Assembly (NCBI GenBank): GCA_028583405.1
Contig: CM053251.1
Coordinates: forward strand, 1,485,594-1,549,593
DNA from: Pogonophryne albipinna
Lineage: Eukaryota > Chordata > Actinopteri > Perciformes > Artedidraconidae
Length of the DNA: 64,000 nt
Direction: 5' to 3'
Of the stretch, positions 63,727 to 64,000 are shown in pieces. The notes beneath the pieces were generated by a model. That model did not search any database and was not told the DNA's origin. It worked only from the letters and a program-made list of their open reading frames with translations. Position 1 is the stretch's first letter. Every line of letters starts with the position of its first letter. The translations under genes and the position numbers were made by a program.

Positions 63727-63870
63727 TACCGTTTTCCCACAATCCCGAATACAAAAGTACAAATATATATAAAAATATGTATACAAATGTGTATATACAG
63801 TATACACAATCGGATATACATATTTTTGAATATATTTAGATTTTTGTATTCGGGATTGTGGGAAACGGTA
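63727..63870. mobile_element. 140-bp palindromic (foldback) MITE at TA
   Basis: The element 63729-63868 starts CCGTTTTCCCACAATCCCGA and ends with the complement 'tcgggattgtgggaaacgg' (one T fewer). Complementarity continues with mismatches almost to the centre near 63798. TA flanks both sides (63727-63728, 63869-63870). TA target and a near-complete palindrome fit a mariner-type foldback MITE. The transcript would fold into one long hairpin. Confidence 0.8.
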
Positions 63871-64000
63871 TTTCGATCCTACACTCACGTAATGGTAGGT
63901 AATTATAAACTGTTAATATTTGCTTTGTCCCAAAAATCCATATTCAATCCAAAGTGCATAAACTGATGAATCATTCAAACCTCCTTCAAAAAGCAGAGAG
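63871..64000. other. No recognised feature
   Basis: Short remainder at the window edge. Nothing supported. Confidence 0.3.

Overview
The window looks like non-coding (intergenic or deep intronic) DNA from a teleost fish, most likely a percomorph. The evidence is the repeat content: very long (CA)n/(TG)n tracts, fish-type L2 LINE, Tc1, hAT-like and tRNA-SINE sequences, and many short elements ending in a TTAAAGGTCCC-type motif. I found no convincing host protein-coding gene. The only full-length intact gene is a Tc1/mariner transposase (10227-11249). The very long open frames elsewhere are by-products of tandem repeats.

Layout. 0-5.2 kb: a 223-bp hAT-like MITE with perfect 8-bp target-site duplications (TSDs), then a three-level nest (LINE 3' tail, interrupted by a TG...CA LTR-like element, itself interrupted by a 5'-truncated L2 LINE whose reverse transcriptase carries one in-frame stop). 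5.6-11.5 kb: an element with a 57-bp minisatellite, a TTAA-ended MITE, a hAT-like element carrying a 37-bp minisatellite and flanked by an 84-bp direct duplication, and a complete 1,604-bp Tc1 element (TA target, about 200-bp IR/DR-type inverted repeats, intact 340-aa DDE transposase) inside an older TTAA-ended element. 13-24 kb: CA/TG microsatellites, a nested TTAA-ended element with a 1-kb MITE inside, hAT transposase relics, a second hAT-like 37-bp element and a second CAGG...CCTG MITE with amplified termini. 24-36 kb: mostly unique sequence with a few LINE tails and some islands that resemble conserved non-coding elements. 36.7-37.7 kb: a third hAT-like 37-bp element with perfect 8-bp TSDs. 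39.5-42.2 kb: a locally duplicated unit carrying telomere-like TTAGGG repeats. 45.6-46.7 kb: the second 1-kb MITE. 47.6-49.5 and 60.6-62.8 kb: two TTAA-ended elements carrying a different 37-bp minisatellite with higher-order structure. 50.2-51.1 kb: a tRNA-derived SINE split by a Harbinger-like MITE. 54.2-57.1 kb: a second 57-bp minisatellite element, split by a 500-bp LTR-like insertion. 58.7-59.7 kb: the fourth hAT-like 37-bp element. 63.7-63.9 kb: a nearly perfect 140-bp palindromic MITE.

The main theme is non-autonomous DNA transposons that carry minisatellites: three apparently unrelated families account for eight loci. Nested insertions allow relative dating at several places. I saw no operon-like system, CRISPR array, rRNA or functional tRNA gene. 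All family assignments rest on reading motifs, termini and TSDs by eye, with no database comparison.
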